From the NCBI GenBank assembly GCA_030015575.1, contig JASDDO010000016.1, positions 174,714,815 through 174,778,814 on the forward strand: a stretch of DNA of 64,000 bases, given 5' to 3'. Under the pieces are notes generated by a model that did not search any database, was not told the origin of the DNA, and saw only the letters and a program-made list of their open reading frames with translations. The position numbers and the translations under genes were made by a program. This DNA is from Agapanthus africanus. Its lineage: Eukaryota > Streptophyta > Magnoliopsida > Asparagales > Amaryllidaceae. Positions 23,023-36,500 of the stretch are shown here, piece after piece; the stretch's first letter is position 1, and every line of letters starts with the position of its first letter.

Positions 23023-23027
23023 TGTTA
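22740..23027 (+). repeat. minisatellite, about 5 units of 57-60 bp
   Basis: The unit core GTCCCGACAG plus GGGAACCTCC recurs with anchors at 22766, 22825, 22885, 22945 and 23002, that is, spacings of 59, 60, 60 and 57 bp. Units also share GACCCCGGGAG before the core and a G-run after it. A weaker extra unit may lie at 22676-22739. The LTR fragment J begins at 23023 within the last unit's tail. Confidence 0.88.
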
Positions 23028-23820
23028 GTACGTCATGCACCTAGCTAGAGAATTCGTTGCGTGGATGAAAAGTAAAATCAAAAAATTCTAGCTTGCATGA
23101 TATAAAAAACCATGGTGATCATCCTAAAGACTCTAACCTGCAAAAGAAAAGCTAAAGAACTTAGAGTGTTTGAGCCTACTACCTTTGATGCTTCTTCTTA
23201 AGCTCCAATTGGGTAGAATAGTTGCTCCTTTTTGTTTGAACTCCAAGCTAGGCTCCAATGGTTCACCGGATGAATCTTGGTTGCAGATCTTTCCATCAAA
23301 GATGATCCACGACATAGGAGTGGCCACTTGGACTACTCCTTATGTATCACAAGGTGCTAAGAAGTGAGATGAAGTTGATGTAGAGGATGAAGCTCTCTCT
23401 TTTTCTCTCTTCTCCTTTCTCTCTCTTAACTCTCTCTTTTTCTCTCTCCAAGCATGAAAGAGAAAAATGAATAATGTTAAGGCTAGCCTAGAATCTCAAC
23501 CATGACATAACCCTTATCTCCTTTCATTTTTCATGCTAACACATGTCCTAAGGAGTGGGAGATGGCTACACCTCACCATTAGGCATACAATAAAGAGAAA
23601 AGGAAAAAAATTAAATAAGGAAAAAGATATGTCATGTGTAAATAATATTAACCATGACATATTGCTCTCATCATATGGAACAAAAATTAAAAGAGAGAAA
23701 AAATGATACTAGCTTAATTACAAGTATCATCACATAATGTCATATAATTAATCATGTCATTAAATTAACAATTAATTTAATGACCCGATTTAATCATATA
23801 ACCGGCTAGTATCATAATCC
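23023..23820 (-). repeat. copia LTR fragment, element J (outermost)
   Basis: It begins TGTTAGTACG at 23023, the way minus-oriented copia LTRs here begin on the + strand. The layout follows that of C's LTR: a GCGTGGATGAAAAG-like block, then GAACTCC, then a GATGATCCAC segment and a CT-rich run (about 23392-23455). The 4-base palindromic ends and the interruption at 23821 by a clear LTR start suggest element F landed inside it. The other part of J would lie beyond the right edge. The sequence match to the other LTRs is weak, so this is a moderate call. Confidence 0.55.
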
Positions 23821-24460
23821 TGTAAGTCGATGCCGCGCACCCCACGTGTTCGCAGGGAGGCGGAAATTGCAAAAAATTATTTTTACGGGCTTCGCAACAC
23901 CAACTAGAACCAAGGATCGATCATAAACCCTAGCTAGAAAACTACTTGAGGTTTAACTACTTGGATGAATGTTATACCTCTTACTATCGTGTCCTTCGGG
24001 TCTTCTCGCTGTCCTCCTCATCATCGTAGGCTCCGCGGATCGAAACGGATCGAAGCTTCCTCGTCAGCTTCCTCGAGTCAAAGACGATCCACCCGAGAGT
24101 CTATAGTCCGAGCTCCAATCTCAAATCCGAGTTAGCTAGGGCCACTAGCTTGCTAAACTAGATGGCCTAGATGATGTAGAGAAAGAAGATGGAGTGGTTT
24201 GTCTCTTGGAACCCTAGGATTCTCAACACATGAGAGCTTTTATGGTTTAGAGGAAGAAGAAGAAGACTTGAAGAAAACGAGAGTGAAGTGTGAACTTGGA
24301 AATAGCTTGGCTGTCCTCTCTTTAAAAAAATGTAGCATGCTTATATTTAGAAGATAAAAATATCTAACCAAATATAAATATCAAACTAAATATCAAGCAT
24401 GCTTCAAACTATCTGAAGAGTGAGTCAAACCATGAGTCACCAAGTAGCCATGCTAGATTC
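23821..24460 (-). repeat. 3' LTR of F, outer piece
   Basis: It starts TGTAAGTCGATG followed by a GGGAGGCGG block, as in D's LTR. It stops at the GATTC that was duplicated when C inserted and resumes at 53722. Confidence 0.87.
24456..24460. repeat. target-site duplication of element C, left
   Basis: GATTC precedes the left LTR of C; the same GATTC follows its right LTR at 53717-53721. Confidence 0.92.
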
Positions 24461-26680
24461 TGTTAGGTCCACGTTACCGCTCCCGGTACTTTCGGGGTTG
24501 CGGAAATGGTAAAACAAGAAAATTTCTGAGCATGGTAACATGGACCGTAAAAGCCGGATCTTTGCTAAACAATACACTAGCATCCTAACTAGAGATTTAT
24601 CTACTCGGTTAGGGGTTATACCTCAACTTGAACTCCTTCTCTTCTTGTTGTTCTTCTCCTTGCTTGCTCCGAGGCTTGATCCGGACTTTGGTCACCTCCG
24701 CGGCCTCCTTGAGTCGAAGACGATCCACCCGAGAGATGTACACCGAGCTCCACCTCGAGCCGAGGTAACTAGGGCAAAGAGATTGCTAATCTAGAAGCCC
24801 TAGGTTGTGTAGATGTGATAAAGGGATGGTTTTGTCTTTGTGGGATCTTTATCTCTCAACACATGAGATCAAAAGATGAATCAAGAGGAGGAAGAAGAAG
24901 GAGGTGCTAGCAACCATGGTTCATTTCTTTTTCTTCTCACTTGAAAAGGCAAGAGAGAGAATGAGAAAGAAATTGTGAACTAAAGAAATTAACCATGGTT
25001 GCAATAATGCACTAAAACATCATTACCAATCCTATCAAGATAAAGTTTGATGGCTCCATTGAAATGACCATTATCATAATCAAAATAGAAAAAGAAAAAG
25101 AAAAGAAGAGTGTAGATCCCTCTTGAAAGTCAATGGTCAACACGGTCAACCGGTTAACAAAGTCAAGAGAGGTCATGGTGGTCAAATGGTCAATGCAATT
25201 AGCCATCATAAAATTATCACTAAAAGGATTAGTAAAGGATGTCCGCGGCTCATAATGGTTTTGACCAAACGAACTGTCAAAACCCTAATGAGTCCGCCTC
25301 AAAATGGTTTTGACCGAATCAACTTTCAAAACCCTAATGAGCCTGCCACATAACGGTTTTGGCCGAACCAACTGCCAAAACCCTGATGAGGCACCTCCTC
25401 CTTCATCGCTCCGGAAAACTGTGCATACACACCTGCATCCGCATTCCGTAGAATGCGGATGCGCAGAAGACAAAACAAATCCATCCGTGCAATACTAGGA
25501 TCTGGCTTAAACCAAAGCCCACTAGTATTTCGTGCCCAAACACCGCACGCACACAAGTGTACATAAGTGATCGCAGCCCTGCCGTAAAACCATACGGCCT
25601 CTACACGTTTCGCTCAGTGCAGGGAAACTCTCTGTGTAGGACTCTAAAGACTCGACACTACGCTGGCAGTTGGTTTAACCACAGACCGCAAGCGGCACTA
25701 GCTGTACGTAACGGTCCCCAGCTAAATGTCGATAAGAAGGCCGATGAGGTGAACCCATCCGAACTCCTACTGAGCCTGTATGTGACAATCTCCGTACAGT
25801 CCGGTCTGTTCGTCTGATACATCGCATGGCGGGCCTAGGGGGGCGGTAAACATCAGTCCCCTAATAGCGGTACAAGTCGTGTCGGAGTGAAGCCCAGAAC
25901 ACCCTGAGATAACACTAGAAACCTACCAGTATATCTCGCTTGCCCTGGCCAGGGACTACTCGTGTAATGGCTCTCCTAGACACAGCGCGATGTCAACCCC
26001 AAATACCGGGAGAGACGAATCCTGTTTAACCGTCACTGCCTCCAAGTGCTTCGGGACTGCACCCAACTACTACCTATTTGCACGACTCAGTAGAGCCGTG
26101 GTAGGGTAGTAATCAAAGAACAGTGGGAACACACTCGAGGCGAAGCGACAGTGTCAAGTCAGCGGACTAAGCTGTACTCATGTTACCTGGGAACTGATAA
26201 CTGACGATAGGTATAATACCAACCATCAGTTCCCGACAAGTCTTGTCCAGTGTACTCGTAACCTAACGAGCACCCGCATACTATCTCAAGTATGGCGTAC
26301 TGATGGCTGTGGGACAGACCGTCTCCCGTGCTGGGATGAGAAGCGCATACGCTAGTCTACTCCGGAGTATCGATGCCCTATCTCGATAATCCCATGACTA
26401 GGGACGTGTATAAGGATGTGCTTGTAGATTACCCAGCCCCCACGAGTGTGATCGCCATCACAACGCCGGTAATCAAGCAAAGATCCTAAGGGCTCTACTA
26501 ATGCGTATAGGTGATATAATAAAGAAACACACATGTACACATTAAAGCAGAGACAAACCAAGTAGCATACTACTATATCGAGCAAGATTGTCTGTACAAC
26601 TGTGAATATCCCAAGCTTCCATCAAGTAATACACATACTAGTATGATACAATAATGGCCTTTAGGGCATAAACACTAACA
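24461..26680 (-). repeat. 3' LTR of C (2,220 bp)
   Basis: It runs from TGTTAGGTCC to AAACACTAACA and is followed by the polypurine tract in reverse. It contains the hairpin GCCGTA-AAACCA-TACGGC (25581-25598), preceded by a GGCTTAAACCAAAGCC hairpin near 25506. The partner LTR is at 51501-53716. Short open frames inside (for example 25557-25817) recur in the partner and are not genes. Confidence 0.95.
25581..25598. other. LTR hairpin with AAACCA loop (C, 3' LTR)
   Basis: GCCGTA and TACGGC pair perfectly around AAACCA. Counterparts: D 32466-32483 (GTCGTA/TACGAC), E 39892-39909, F 54000-54017 and G 57403-57420. Confidence 0.8.
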
Positions 26681-29600
26681 ATCTCCCACTTGCACTAAGG
26701 CCATGTACTGGCGTATCGAAGTCCTATCATCTCGATCAGCCGCTCGAACTGAGTCTGGGGTAAGGCCTTCATGAATGGGTCCGCTGTGTTGTCCTTTGTG
26801 TCCACTCTCCGCACCTCGATCTCCTGGCGATCAATGATCTCCCTGATCAGGTGATACCGCCTTAAGATGTGCCTAGATTTCTGATGGGACCTTGGTTCCT
26901 TCGCTAAAGCTATAGCCCCATTGTTATCGCAATACAAAGGTATTGGGTCAACAATGGATGGAACCACCTGAAGTTCACTAATGAACTTCTTCATCCAGAC
27001 CGCCTCTTTTGTGGCATCGCTTGCAGCAATGTATTCAGCCTCCATCGTCGAGTCTGCGACGGTATCCTGTTTGGAACTCCTCCAACATACCGCCCCTCCG
27101 TTGAGGGTAAACACAAAACCCGAGACAGACTTGCTGTCATCTTTGTCACTCTGGAAGCTTGAATCGATAAAGGACTGACTCGACCCTGAGGTCTCCACTA
27201 CCATAAACCAGGAACATCTCCTTAGTCCTTCTCAGGTACTTGAGAATGTTCTTCACTGCTGTCCAGTGGTCCTCACCTGGGTTTGACTGATACCGGCTTA
27301 CCGCGCTCAGCGCGTAAGCTACATCTGGTCTTGTACATAGCATCGCAGACATTATAGATCCTACCGCCGAAGAGTAGGGTATAGTGCTCATGCGAACCCT
27401 CTCCTCGTCAGTCTTAGGAGACATCTTCTTGGAGAGGGTAATTCCGTGCAATGCGGGTATGATACCGCGCTTGGAATCCTCCATACTAAATCTCTTTAGT
27501 ACGGTCTCTATGTACCTGGACTGCGAAAGTCCCAGTAGTCTCTTGGATCCATCTCTATAGATCTTGATCCCCAGAATGTACGAGGCATCCCCCAGGTCCT
27601 TCATGGAGAACCGCTGTGACAAAAATAGCTTGACCGATTGTAGCATAGGAATGTTATTTCCTATCAAAAGAATGTCGTCCACGTACAAGACTAGGAATAC
27701 GACAGTTCGTCCTACAATCTTCTTATAGACACAAGGTTCATCTTCGTTCTTGATGAAATCAAATTCCTTGATTGCCTCATCAAAACAGATGTTCCAGCTC
27801 CGCGATGCCTGCTTTAATCCATAAATGGACTTAAGCAACTTGCACACCTTCCCTCTGCTCCCACTGTCTACGAAACCTTCTGGCTGATCCATGTAAGCGC
27901 ACTCTTCCAAACTACCGTTTAGGAAAGCCGTTTTAACATCCATCTGCCAGATTTCATAGTCATGGAAGGCAGCAATGGCAAGTAGAATCCTAATGGATTT
28001 GAGCATAGCCACCGGAGAAAAAGTTTCGTCATAGTCCAAACCAGGTTTTTGACGAAAACCTTTTGCAATGAGTCTAGCCTTATAGGTTTCCACCTGCCCA
28101 TCTACACCAAGTTTCCTTTTGTAGATCCATTTGCATCCAACGGGTTTTACCCCAGGTGGAGCAATATCCTAGGTCCACACTTTATTGGCGTACATAGACT
28201 CCATTTCGGATTGCATTGCTTCCTGCCACTTATCAGAGTCCCTACTGATAATGGCCTGCCTGAAACTGGTAGGGTCATCTTCTTCCAAGATGCAATTCTC
28301 TCGATCCCCGTCTATGAGAAAACCGTAGTATCTCTCGGGCGGATGAGAAATCCTACCAGATTTGCGGAGTGGCTGAGGTTCGTCTGGGGTTATTGAATTC
28401 TGAGGTTCTGTCAAATCTTCAGTTTCATTTTGTGGTCGCTGAATTTCTTCCAGTTCTACCTAACTCCCACTTGTTTCTTTTGCAAGAAATTGCCACTCTA
28501 AAAAGGTGTCGTGGCGAGATACAAACACCTTCTGTTCCTCGGTGTGGTAGAACAGATATCCTGTGGAGTTTTTAGGATATCCCACAAATTTACATAGAAC
28601 TGAACGTGCCTGAAGTTTGTCCGGATTTTGTACTTTTACATAGGCCGGACAACCCCATATCTTAATACGTTTAAGATACGGCTTTTTACCATTCCATATC
28701 TCGAACGGTGTTTTAGGCACAGATTTAGACGGAACATCGTTCAATAAATATGCTGCTGTCAACAGCGCATGTCCCCAAAATGAAAGAGGTAACTCGGCAT
28801 TACTCATCATGGAGCGAACTATATCCAATAGGGTACGATTCCTCCGCTCCGATACACCGTTGTACTGTGGTGTATAAGGAGGAGTAAGCTGAGAGAGAAT
28901 ACCATTCTCTTTTAAGTAATCTAGGAATTCCGTGCTTAAGTACTCCCCTCCTCTATCAGACCGGAGGATCTTGATACTTTTGCCAGTCTGATTCTCTACT
29001 TCGTTTCTGAATTCCTTGAATTTCTCAAAAGCTTCAGATTTGTGTTTCATCAGATACACATATCCGAACCTAGAGAGATCGTCAGTGAATATGATGAAGT
29101 ACGAGAACCCACCCCTTGCATGTATAGACATCGGACCACATACATCACTATGTACGAGTCCCAAGAGCTCTGCTGCTCTTTCTCCATGTCCGGTGAACGG
29201 AGATTTGGTCATCTTCCCTTTGAGACAAGACTGACAAGTTTCATAAGATGAAAACTCGAACGCATCTAAGAGTCCATCTTTATGCAACTTACTCAGTCTT
29301 TTCTCTCCGATATGACCAAGTCTACAATGCCACAAGTAGGATTCATTCGTATCTGAATTCTTCCTCTTGCGTGTGTTTTGTACATTGAGAACTGTATTCT
29401 GATTTAGAACGTAGATACCATTACACAGTGTACCTTCTGCAACCAGTACCTTATGAAGGTAAATGTTCATGATATTTCTATCAAGAACAAAGTTATATCC
29501 ATCTTTATCGAGTAAAGAAACTGATATGATGTTGCAAACCATGGAAGGTACATAGTAGCAATCGTTCAAAATCATAGTCTTTCCATTTGGCAATACTAGG

Positions 29601-29809
29601 TGATATTCACCGACGGCTGCCGCATTAACTTGTGCTCCGTTCGCTACTCTGAGCGACATATCACCCGGTGCAACTTTCCTACTTTTTCTCAGTCCCTGCA
29701 ATAAATTACAGATATGAGATCCTGATCCGGTATCAAGTACCCAGGAGGTAGGGCTGACCGTAAAACAGTTCTCAATTACAAGAACACCTGAAGTAGATGC
29801 AAAAACCAT
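26681..29809 (-). pseudogene. pol: copia pol of element C: protease, integrase, RT, RNase H
   Basis: Read on the minus strand, the protease motif (WVLDTGSGSHIC) lies near 29720. The zinc-binding WHCRLGH and CLKGKM segment is at about 29220-29340. The integrase core at about 28840-29190 has HSDVCGP, SDRGGEY and GVSERRN. Reverse transcriptase at about 27600-28230 has MDVKTAFLNG and YVDD. RNase H at about 26760-27200 has YCDNNGA, and the frame ends with ASTWP just before the polypurine tract (26681-26690). Upstream of the protease, up to about 30026, is a short segment like the one in A (VATIS, NQDN, GNVS), not a Gag. The region has a few breaks and is a fossil, close in sequence to A, D and F. 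Confidence 0.92.
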
Positions 29810-31635
29810 GCTTCTTCTTCAACTGGGTATCCTGGGAATCAATACAATCCCCTTTCCCTTGCTCATACTTATGACTGTTGTCACAAGTTAGAGCCGAACT
29901 AACATTCCCCAGCCCCGAATAAGAATTCGGATCGGTCAAGCGATACATTTTATTATCTTGATTAGGGCGTGAAATGGTTGCTACCTGGAGAGAGAGAAAA
30001 GAAACACTCAGCGTGCGCTCTTGCAAGATTAGATTGGTTTATTAGTTTATCTAACCAGGATGTCTCCCACTGTTTCCTCAAATTCTTTCTTAAAACCTTT
30101 TAAAAGAAGAACTAGCCGGGATTTAATTCACGTCACAATACTTGCTTAACCTTTCAGCCAGGCTAGTGTCGGGACTTCGAGGGAGGTTTTCCAACGCTTT
30201 CGCGAAGTTCCTTAATTTAAGAACCTCTTTTCCCTGGGGGCGTAGCCCCGCTAACACCTTTCTAGACACCTACTAGGTTTATAGCATTGATCGTTAAGTG
30301 AAATAATCTCCCGAGAGTAATCCAACTCATCAGTGGGATCGAGATCCAACTGTCATTGTGTGATAACCTAGATGGAATCCACTCTAGTCACCAAACTCCA
30401 GAAGGTATGCTAAATCTGCAAGTTTCAGTTTCTTTAGAAACTCCCGATGTGGTTTTTGCCCCTAGGACCCAAGTGACCTTGACTGAGCCAACATATCAAA
30501 GGATCCTAGTCAAGTTCAACCCATCATTATCTTAACTGCATTAGACCCACCCGTACGAGTCCTTGACTGAGCCAAAATGAACGCACGACTGTCCTAACCA
30601 ATCACATTGTATCCTACGGAAAAATATTACATAACTACCGTACACTACGCCTCGGCTGAGCACGAAATACGTAGCACGAATACTAAGCAATATCAATCCG
30701 AAACGACGGAGGGCTACGACTGGGTTTTGGCGAAAACCCGTTAACGTAATGAACTTGATATCGTTGAAGGAACATGATACAGTTTTTTGAAAATATAGTA
30801 GCGAAAACTTTTGCTAAAGAGGTCACTCCCTGTGAAGGGATCTCGGCTCTTTCCTCGTCGAATGAGGTGCAGGATATTCCAAACTAAATACCTCGATGCA
30901 AAGCAAGAATAATCGACTATAATGAAGTTATTACCCTGACGCAAACTTTTGTCCAAGGGGTCACTCCGGATGAAGGGATCTCGGCCCTTGCCTCGTCGAC
31001 TGAGGTGCTGGGCATTCATAACCGAATACCTCGATGCAAAACAAAAGTGAACGTCCCTGTAATAACAGCTTTTTGAAAAATTGTTCCAACAACGTCTTTT
31101 AGGTTTTTTTTCTTGCATTAGTTCTTTTAATGCGTCCCATCATTTAAATCCTACCATTGCAGAAAACAACCAAAATATGACGTACGCTTATGCCATTCGC
31201 ATTCGCCACGGGGCCCCGTCATCACCCGTTAGGTTACTTAACTAACGACAGAGCGGGGGCTGGGCTAGCGCGGCTGAAAAACATATGCAACGCCTAAATA
31301 GTTATTATATATAAATATATAGCAATGATAGCCAATCCAGATCACAGATGAACACTTTGGATATACTAGGAACCCGCGATTCGTTCGAGCCTGCAACGAA
31401 AAGCGGATTACACGGTCGTGATGAATAGCCAATACCCCACCCAAGACCCCTACGGGTGCGGCAAACTACCCGCCAAGTACCCGAAGCGAAGCAACCTCCC
31501 TCAACACCGTGAGTAGGCCACTCGGCACTTCGAGATACCCGGTAGTTTGTGCACCCCCTCCATGGGTCTATCCTCCGAGCAAAAACAGTAAAAAGAATTA
31601 TACAATGACGGCTACAACCCCGACCCGGTTGTGCG
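29810..31635 (-). other. pre-protease junction and leader of C, inner piece
   Basis: From right to left this holds the leader block with TTACTTAACTAACGACAG (31231), the duplicated module (30951-31042 and 30821-30907), the hairpin series with TTGACTGAGCCAA motifs (30470-30660), the CT-rich end (near 29985-30000) and the short junction with the protease. No gene is seen. The leader resumes at 50862 beyond element D. Confidence 0.82.
31631..31635. repeat. target-site duplication of element D, left
   Basis: GTGCG precedes D's left LTR and recurs right after its right LTR at 50857-50861. Confidence 0.93.
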
Positions 31636-33530
31636 TGTAAGTCGATGTACTACACCCCAATACTTGTGGGGAGGCGGAATTTTCAAAAACGAACTTGTTT
31701 AGTGAACGAACATCGACTAACCGCTTGAATCGAAGCTAAACTATAAATAACCAAACACAAAGTGTTTCTAAACTACTGTGTTTAAGGATTATACCTAATG
31801 AACCAACTCCTTCGTCTTTACGAACTCCTTGTTCTCCTCGGCCTTCTCGAAGTAGTAGACGATCCACCCGAGAGCAAAACTCCAAGCTTAGCCTCTAAAC
31901 TTGAGGCAACTAACCTTCTTGGATTGCTAATCAAAGAAGATATATTGAGATAGAGTGATGGTTATGGATTGTATAGTCTTACTAACCCTTGTACTCAACT
32001 CATGAGAGGGGAGGATTAGTCTTTTGAAGGGAGAGAGCTTGAGGAGAGAGAAGGTGAGAATGATTATCATATGAGAATAGTAAGTTATCATAATAAATAT
32101 GAAGCATTCTTATTTATGAAGAAAAGAATAATACATAATGAATAAGCATGCTTCACAAATATCTAATGGTGATTCATTGTCATGACTCATTAAGCATTTA
32201 TCATGCATTAATGATATGCATGAATCACCCTCATGACTCACTAAACTCATTTAATGCAAATGACACCTAAACCTCCTTAGTCACCACTTCTAGAAGCTTC
32301 TCGCACAATTACGAGAACGCCCCTCCAATCCGCAAAAATACGGAAAAACTTTAGACTGTAAAAATCCAATAACCGGATACCAGTAACTGGCTTAAACCAA
32401 AGCCGACTGGTAAAAACTGTCCGAAAGTCGTACGCGCGTAAACGCACGTACGCGTCCGAACCCTTGTCGTAAAACCATACGACCTCTATATCGTTTCGCC
32501 TGGAATAGGAAACTCTCTGTGTGGGACTCTAGAGACTCGACTACTACGCTGGCAGTGGGTTTAACCACAGACCGCAAGCGGCACTAGCTGTACGTAACGG
32601 TCCCCAGGTAGTTGTCGATAAGAAGGCCGATGAGAAAACCCATCCGAACTCCTACTGAGTCTGATGTGACAATCTCCATACAGTCCGGTCCGTTCGTCCA
32701 AGACTATCGCATATCCTGCCTAGGGGGCGGCAAGCGTCAGTCCCCTAATAGCGGTATAAGTCGTGTCGGAGGGTAGCCCATTACACATTGAGAAACTACT
32801 GGAACCTACCAGCAAATCTCGCTTGCCCTGGCCAGGGACTTTGCGTAATGGCTCTCTGACACAGCGCGATATCTACTCCCAATACCGGGAGGGACGAATC
32901 CTGTCTAACCGCCACTGCCTCCAAGTGCTCGGGACTGCACCCAACTGCTACCTGTTTGCACGACTCCTTTGAGCCGTGGTAGGGTAGCAATCTAAGAACA
33001 GTGGGACACACTCGAGGCGAAGTAGCAGTGTCAAGTCTGCGGACTATGCTGTACTCATGTCACCTGGGAACTGTTCACTGACGACTGGTATAAAACCAAC
33101 CAACAGTTCCCTGTGAGTCCTGTCCGGTGTACCCGTAACCCAACGAGCACCTGTATACTATCTCCAGTACGACGTACTGACGGCTGTGGGACAGACCATC
33201 TCCCCAACTGGGATGAGAAGCGTACACACTAGTCTACTCCGGATTATCGATGCTCTGTCTCGATAATCCAACGACCAGGGACCTGAATAAGGATGTGCTT
33301 GTAGACTACCCAGCCCCCACTAGTGTGACTGCCATCACAACGCTGGTAGTCAAGCAAGATCCTAAGAGCTCTATCAATACGTATACTCACATATTAAGAT
33401 AGAAAAACCAAGTAGCATACTACCATGTTTAGCAAGACTGTTATATACATGTGAATATCCCAAGCTTCCATTAAGTAATATACAAACTAGTATGATACAG
33501 TAATGGCCTTCTAGGGCATAAACACTAACA
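31636..33530 (-). repeat. 3' LTR of D (1,895 bp)
   Basis: It runs from TGTAAGTCGATG to AAACACTAACA, followed by the reversed polypurine tract. It includes a 9-bp near-palindrome with TAAA loop (32430-32451), a GGCTT/AAGCC hairpin (near 32389) and GTCGTA-AAACCA-TACGAC (32466-32483). The partner is at 48962-50856. Confidence 0.95.
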
Positions 33531-36500
33531 ATCTCCCACTTGCACTAGGGCCATGTACTGGCATATCGAAGACCAATGATCTCGAGTAGCCTCTCGAACT
33601 GCGTCTGAGGTAGGGCCTTCGTGAATGGATCAGCAATGTTCTCTTCTGAAGCAACTCTCCGAACCTCGATCTCCTGACGATCAATGATCTCCCTGATCAG
33701 GTGATACCGCCTCAATATGTGTCTGGACTTCTGATGGGACCTTGGTTCCTTCGCTAAAGCTATAGCTCCGTTGTTGTCGCAATATAGAGGTATTGGATCA
33801 ACTATGGTAGGAACCACCTGAAGTTCTGTTAGGAACTTCTTCATCCAGACTGCTTCTTTTGCGGCATCGCAATGAGCTATATACTCCGCTTCCATCGTCG
33901 AGTCAGCAACGGTGTCCTGCTTGGAGCTCTTCCAGCACACCGCCCCTCCATTGAGGGTAAAGACATAACCCGACATGGACTTGGAATCGTCCTTATCACT
34001 CTGGAAGCCGGAATCAGCAAAGGCCTCCAACCTGAGGTCTTTTCCGCCGTAAACCAAGAACATCTACTTAGTCCTCCTTAGGTACTTGAGAATGTTCTTT
34101 ACTGCTGTCCAGTGTTTCTCCCCTGGGTCTGACTGATACCGGCTTACCACGCTTAGTGCGTAAGCTACATCTGGTCTGGTACACAACATCGCATAGAGCC
34201 TACCGCAGAAGCGTAGGGTATAATAGACATGCGTTCCCTTTCCAAATCAGTCTTGGGAGACATCTCTTTGGAGAGGTGATTCCGTGACAAGCCGGTAGAT
34301 TACCGCGCTTAGAATCTTCCATACTGAATCTTTTCAGTACAGTGTCGATATACCTGGACTGCGAAAGTCCCAACATCCTCTTTGATCTATCACGATAGAT
34401 CCGGATCCCCAGAATGTAAGAGGCATCACCCAGGTCTTTCTTGGAGAACCTGTGTGACAAGAATCCTTTGACAGATTGTAGCATAGGAATGTCATTTCCT
34501 ATCAATAGAATGTCATCCACGTACAAGACGAGGAATACAAGACCTGGATTTTTGATAAAGTCATATTCTTTGACTGTCTCATCAAAACAGATGTTCCAAC
34601 TCCGCGATGCCTGCTTTAGTCCATAAATGGATTTAAGCAGCTTGCATACTTTCCCGCTGCTCCCACTCTGATTGAAACCCTCTGGCTGATCCATATAGAC
34701 GCTCTCTTCTAAATTTCCATTCAGAAAAGCCGTCTTTACGTCCATCTGCCAGATTTCATAATCATGGAAGGCAGCAATAGCAAGAAGGACCCGAATGGAT
34801 TTGAGCATAGCCACTGGAGAAAAAGTTTCGTCATAGTCCAAACCAGGTCTTTGACGAAAACCCTTTGCAACAAGTCTAGCCTTATAGGTTTCCACCTGTC
34901 CATCTACACCAATCTTTTTCTTGAAGATCCATTTGCATCCTATGGGTTTTACCCCATCTGGAGTAAAGTCCAAAGTCCATACTTTGTTGGTGTACATGGA
35001 CTCCATTTCGGTCCGCATTGCATCTAACCATCGTACCGAGTCGCCGCTCTGGATGGCCTGCTGGAAGTCAGTAGGTTCATCATCATCTATGATGCAATCC
35101 TCTCTATCCCCGTCTATGAGAAAACCGTAGTATCTCTCAGGCGGATGAGACGGCCTACTACTCCTGCGGAGGGGTGCGGGAATGTCATGTTCTTCTTGAA
35201 CTTCCGGTTCTACCAAACTTTCAGTAGCAGTTTGTGGTTCTGGAATTTCTTCCAGTTCTATTTCGCTCCCACTAATTTCCTTTTCTAAAAACTGATGTTC
35301 CAGAAAATGGGCATTACGAGAAACAAAGACATTTTGTTCCTCTGCGTAATAGAAATAATATCCCTTGGAGTTCTTTGGATATCCCACAAACAAACATTTT
35401 ACTGATCGTGCCTCGAGCTTGTCCACATGCTGCATTTTAACAAAAGCTGGACATCCCCAAATCTTCATATGCTGAAGATGGGGTTTCTTCCCAGTCCACA
35501 TCTGATATGGAGTGGTAGGCACAGTCTTGGTAGGAGCCCTGTTCAGAAGATATGTCGCTGATTCTAGCGCATAACCCCAGAAAGATCGCTGTAACTCAGC
35601 ATTACTCATCATGGATCGTACCATATCCAATAGGGTTCGATTCCGTCTCTCCGATACACCGTTATGCTGTGGAGTGTATGGAGGAGTAAGCTGAGAGAGA
35701 ATTCCTTTCTCTTTTAGGTAACCTAGGAACTCGGCACTCAAGTATTCACCACCTCGATCAGATCTAAGTGTTTTGATACTTTTGCCGGTTTGGTTTTCTA
35801 CTTCATTCTTATACTCTTGGAATTTCTCAAAAGCCTCGGATTTATGTTTCATCAGATAAATGAATCCGTATCTTGAGTAATCATCTGTGAAAGTAATGAA
35901 ATAGGAAAAACCACCTCTTGCATGTGTAGACATTGGACCACATACATCGCTGTGTATGAGTCCTAAGAGCTCGCTCGCTCTTACTCCTTGTCCAGTAAAT
36001 GGAGTCTTAGTCATCTTTCCTTTGAGACAAGATTGACAAGTGTCATAAGTTTGATATTCGAACGTGTCCAAATATCCTTCTCTATGCAACTTAGTCAACC
36101 TTCTCTCATTGATGTGACCCAGTCTACAATGCCATAAGAAAGCTTTATTTAAATCTGGAGACTTTCTTTTTAGTGTGTTCTGGACATTGAAAATTTGGAG
36201 TTGGTTTAAAACATATATTCCGTTATTTAGTGTACCTGACCCAATCAAACCATGATTAAGGTGGATGTTGACAACATCTCTTACAAACGTGAAATCATAA
36301 CCTTTATTTGATAACAAGGAAACTGATATGATATTACACGTTAAGCTTTGTACAAAATAACAGTTATGTAAAACCAAAATGTGTCCACTCGTCAATCCTA
36401 GGTGATAATCCCCGACGGACGCAGCTCCCACGCTAGCTCCGTTAGCAACCTTTAGGGTCATATCACCTTCCTTCAGCACTCTACGGTTTCTCAGTGCCTG

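Noticed and set aside
23392-23455. CT-rich run considered as a microsatellite locus
   Set aside because: Irregular CTCTCTTTT composition without a steady period; typical of copia LTRs here.
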